NCBI GenBank assembly: GCA_002413355.1
Contig: DHWV01000068.1
Coordinates: 1 to 6,455 of the forward strand
DNA from: Desulfobulbaceae bacterium UBA5173
GTDB taxonomy: Bacteria > Desulfobacterota > Desulfobulbia > Desulfobulbales > Desulfobulbaceae
Length of the DNA stretch: 6,455 bases
Direction of reading: 5' to 3'
The position numbers and the translations under genes were made by a program. Positions within the stretch are counted from its first letter, which is position 1. Each line of letters opens with the position of its first letter. The notes beneath the pieces are model-generated. The model did not search any database. It had not been told where the DNA came from and saw only the letters and a list, made by a program, of their open reading frames with translations. Below, one piece after another: positions 5,563 to 6,455 of this stretch.

Positions 5563-6455
5563 ATGACCCGCGAAGAGATCATGCAAATCATTGAGGAGCA
5601 GAATGTTCACTTCTTCCGCCTTCAGTTCGTTGATGTTCTCGGCTTCATGAAGAATATCGCCGTGCCTTTGAGCCAGATTGAAAAGGCTCTGGACGGCAAG
5701 ATGATGTTCGACGGCTCCTCGATTGACGGCTTCGTCCGCATCAACGAGTCTGACATGTACCTGAAGCCGGACTACAACACTTTCACCGTGCTGCCGTGGC
5801 GGAACCAGAATGGCACCAACGCCGCCCGCATCATCTGCGACGTGTACAACCCGGACGGCACCCCGTTCTCTGGCTGCCCGCGCAACAACTTGAAGCGCGT
5901 CTTGGCCGAGGCTAAGGCCATGGGCTACACCATGAACGTGGGCACCGAGGCCGAGTTCTTCCTGTTTGAGCGAGATGAAGAAGGCCGCGCCACCACCAAG
6001 ACCAGCGATGTGGCCGGTTATTTTGATATTGAGCCGGACGACTGCGGTATCAACTGCCGCCGCGAGATCATCGAGACCTTGGAAGCGATGGGCTTTGAGA
6101 TCGAGGCTTCGCATCACGAGGTTGCCGAGGGCCAGCACGAGGTCAACTTCAAGTACGCCGACGCGCTGACCGCCGCAGACAACACCGTGACTTTCAAGTG
6201 GGTTGTCCGCTCCATCGCCGCCGAGTACGGTCTGCACGCGACCTTCATGCCCAAACCGGTCTTCGGCATCAACGGTTCGGGAATGCACACCAATCAGTCG
6301 CTGTTCAACGCCGACGGCACCAACGCCTTCTTTGATCCGAACGGCCCGCTGCAACTGTCTGAGATCGCGTACAAGTATATCGCGGGCATCTGCAAGAACG
6401 CCTACGGTTTCGCCGCTGTCACCAACCCGCTGGTCAACTCCTACAAGCGGCTGGT
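5563..6455 (+). CDS. glnA: Glutamine synthetase type I, GSI-alpha subtype, N-terminal part (cut by right edge)
   Basis: This is the first 297 codons of a dodecameric glutamine synthetase, which makes glutamine from glutamate, ammonium and ATP in the cytoplasm. The beta-grasp domain includes MMFDGSSIDGFVRINESDMYL, with Asp50 and with Arg59, which aligns with the feedback-related Arg62 of Bacillus GS. The catalytic domain shows GTEAEFFLF (Glu129, Glu131), EASHHEVAEGQHEVNFKYAD (Glu186, Glu193), FMPKPVFGINGSGMH (His242) and NPLVNSYKRL, ending just before the expected PGYEAP. The short link between EAEFFLF and GYFDIEP lacks the roughly 25-residue insertion of GSI-beta, so this is the alpha type of about 440 residues. 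The adenylylation region lies beyond the window. The start is supported by AAGGAG (5548-5553), 9 bases upstream. It may be reached by read-through from glnD or by an unrecognised promoter; I see no good sigma-54 site in the 196-base spacer. Confidence 0.96.
   Translation, partial: MTREEIMQIIEEQNVHFFRLQFVDVLGFMKNIAVPLSQIEKALDGKMMFDGSSIDGFVRINESDMYLKPDYNTFTVLPWRNQNGTNAARIICDVYNPDGTPFSGCPRNNLKRVLAEAKAMGYTMNVGTEAEFFLFERDEEGRATTKTSDVAGYFDIEPDDCGINCRREIIETLEAMGFEIEASHHEVAEGQHEVNFKYADALTAADNTVTFKWVVRSIAAEYGLHATFMPKPVFGINGSGMHTNQSLFNADGTNAFFDPNGPLQLSEIAYKYIAGICKNAYGFAAVTNPLVNSYKRL

Noticed and set aside
5533..6354. 273-codon open frame on the minus strand opposite glnA
   Set aside because: The plus strand encodes an intact glutamine synthetase with catalytic motifs throughout. 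The antisense translation is Val/Gly/His/Asp-rich, matches no family I recognise and has no ribosome site.

Overview
The window is a nitrogen-assimilation locus of a Gram-negative bacterium. Four genes run rightward: an ammonium channel (amtB, 1152-2372), a PII signal protein (glnB, 2456-2794), the bifunctional PII uridylyltransferase/uridylyl-removing enzyme (glnD, 2805-5366) and the first 297 codons of a type I glutamine synthetase (glnA, from 5563, cut by the right edge). A periplasmic Do/HtrA serine protease runs leftward from 703 and is cut by the left edge just before its catalytic serine. All five identities rest on strong family motifs read directly from the translations.

The exported HtrA protease, a PII with the uridylylatable tyrosine and a GlnD with all its domains point to a proteobacterial-type organism. 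The glutamine synthetase is of the short GSI-alpha type, which lacks the insertion found in enterobacterial GSI-beta. This combination and the style of the proteins suggest a deltaproteobacterium (Desulfobacterota, perhaps the Desulfobulbales). That placement is inference from memory of such proteins and was not tested by a search.

Layout: 1-703 is the 5' part of htrA (minus strand). 704-1151 is a 448-base divergent control region, more AT-rich than the genes. It holds a candidate htrA promoter, a dyad in an enhancer-like position, a good sigma-54 -24/-12 match, a sigma-70-like promoter, and an inverted repeat of 15 pairs that would fold the amtB leader over its own ribosome binding site. amtB-glnB-glnD have gaps of 83 and 10 bases and look like one operon. 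The 196 bases between glnD and glnA hold a 24-base perfect palindrome overlapping the glnD stop, a second hairpin, and a possible 25-codon leader ORF with a strong Shine-Dalgarno whose stop lies in the loop of a terminator-like hairpin just before glnA.

Functionally, AmtB brings in ammonia, GlnB senses 2-oxoglutarate and ATP/ADP and can plug AmtB, GlnD modifies GlnB on Tyr51 according to glutamine, and GlnA fixes ammonium into glutamine. No mobile element, CRISPR array, tRNA or rRNA was seen. The gene content is conventional; the points worth a second look are the two structured leaders (amtB and glnA) and the pairing of GlnD/PII with a GSI-alpha enzyme.
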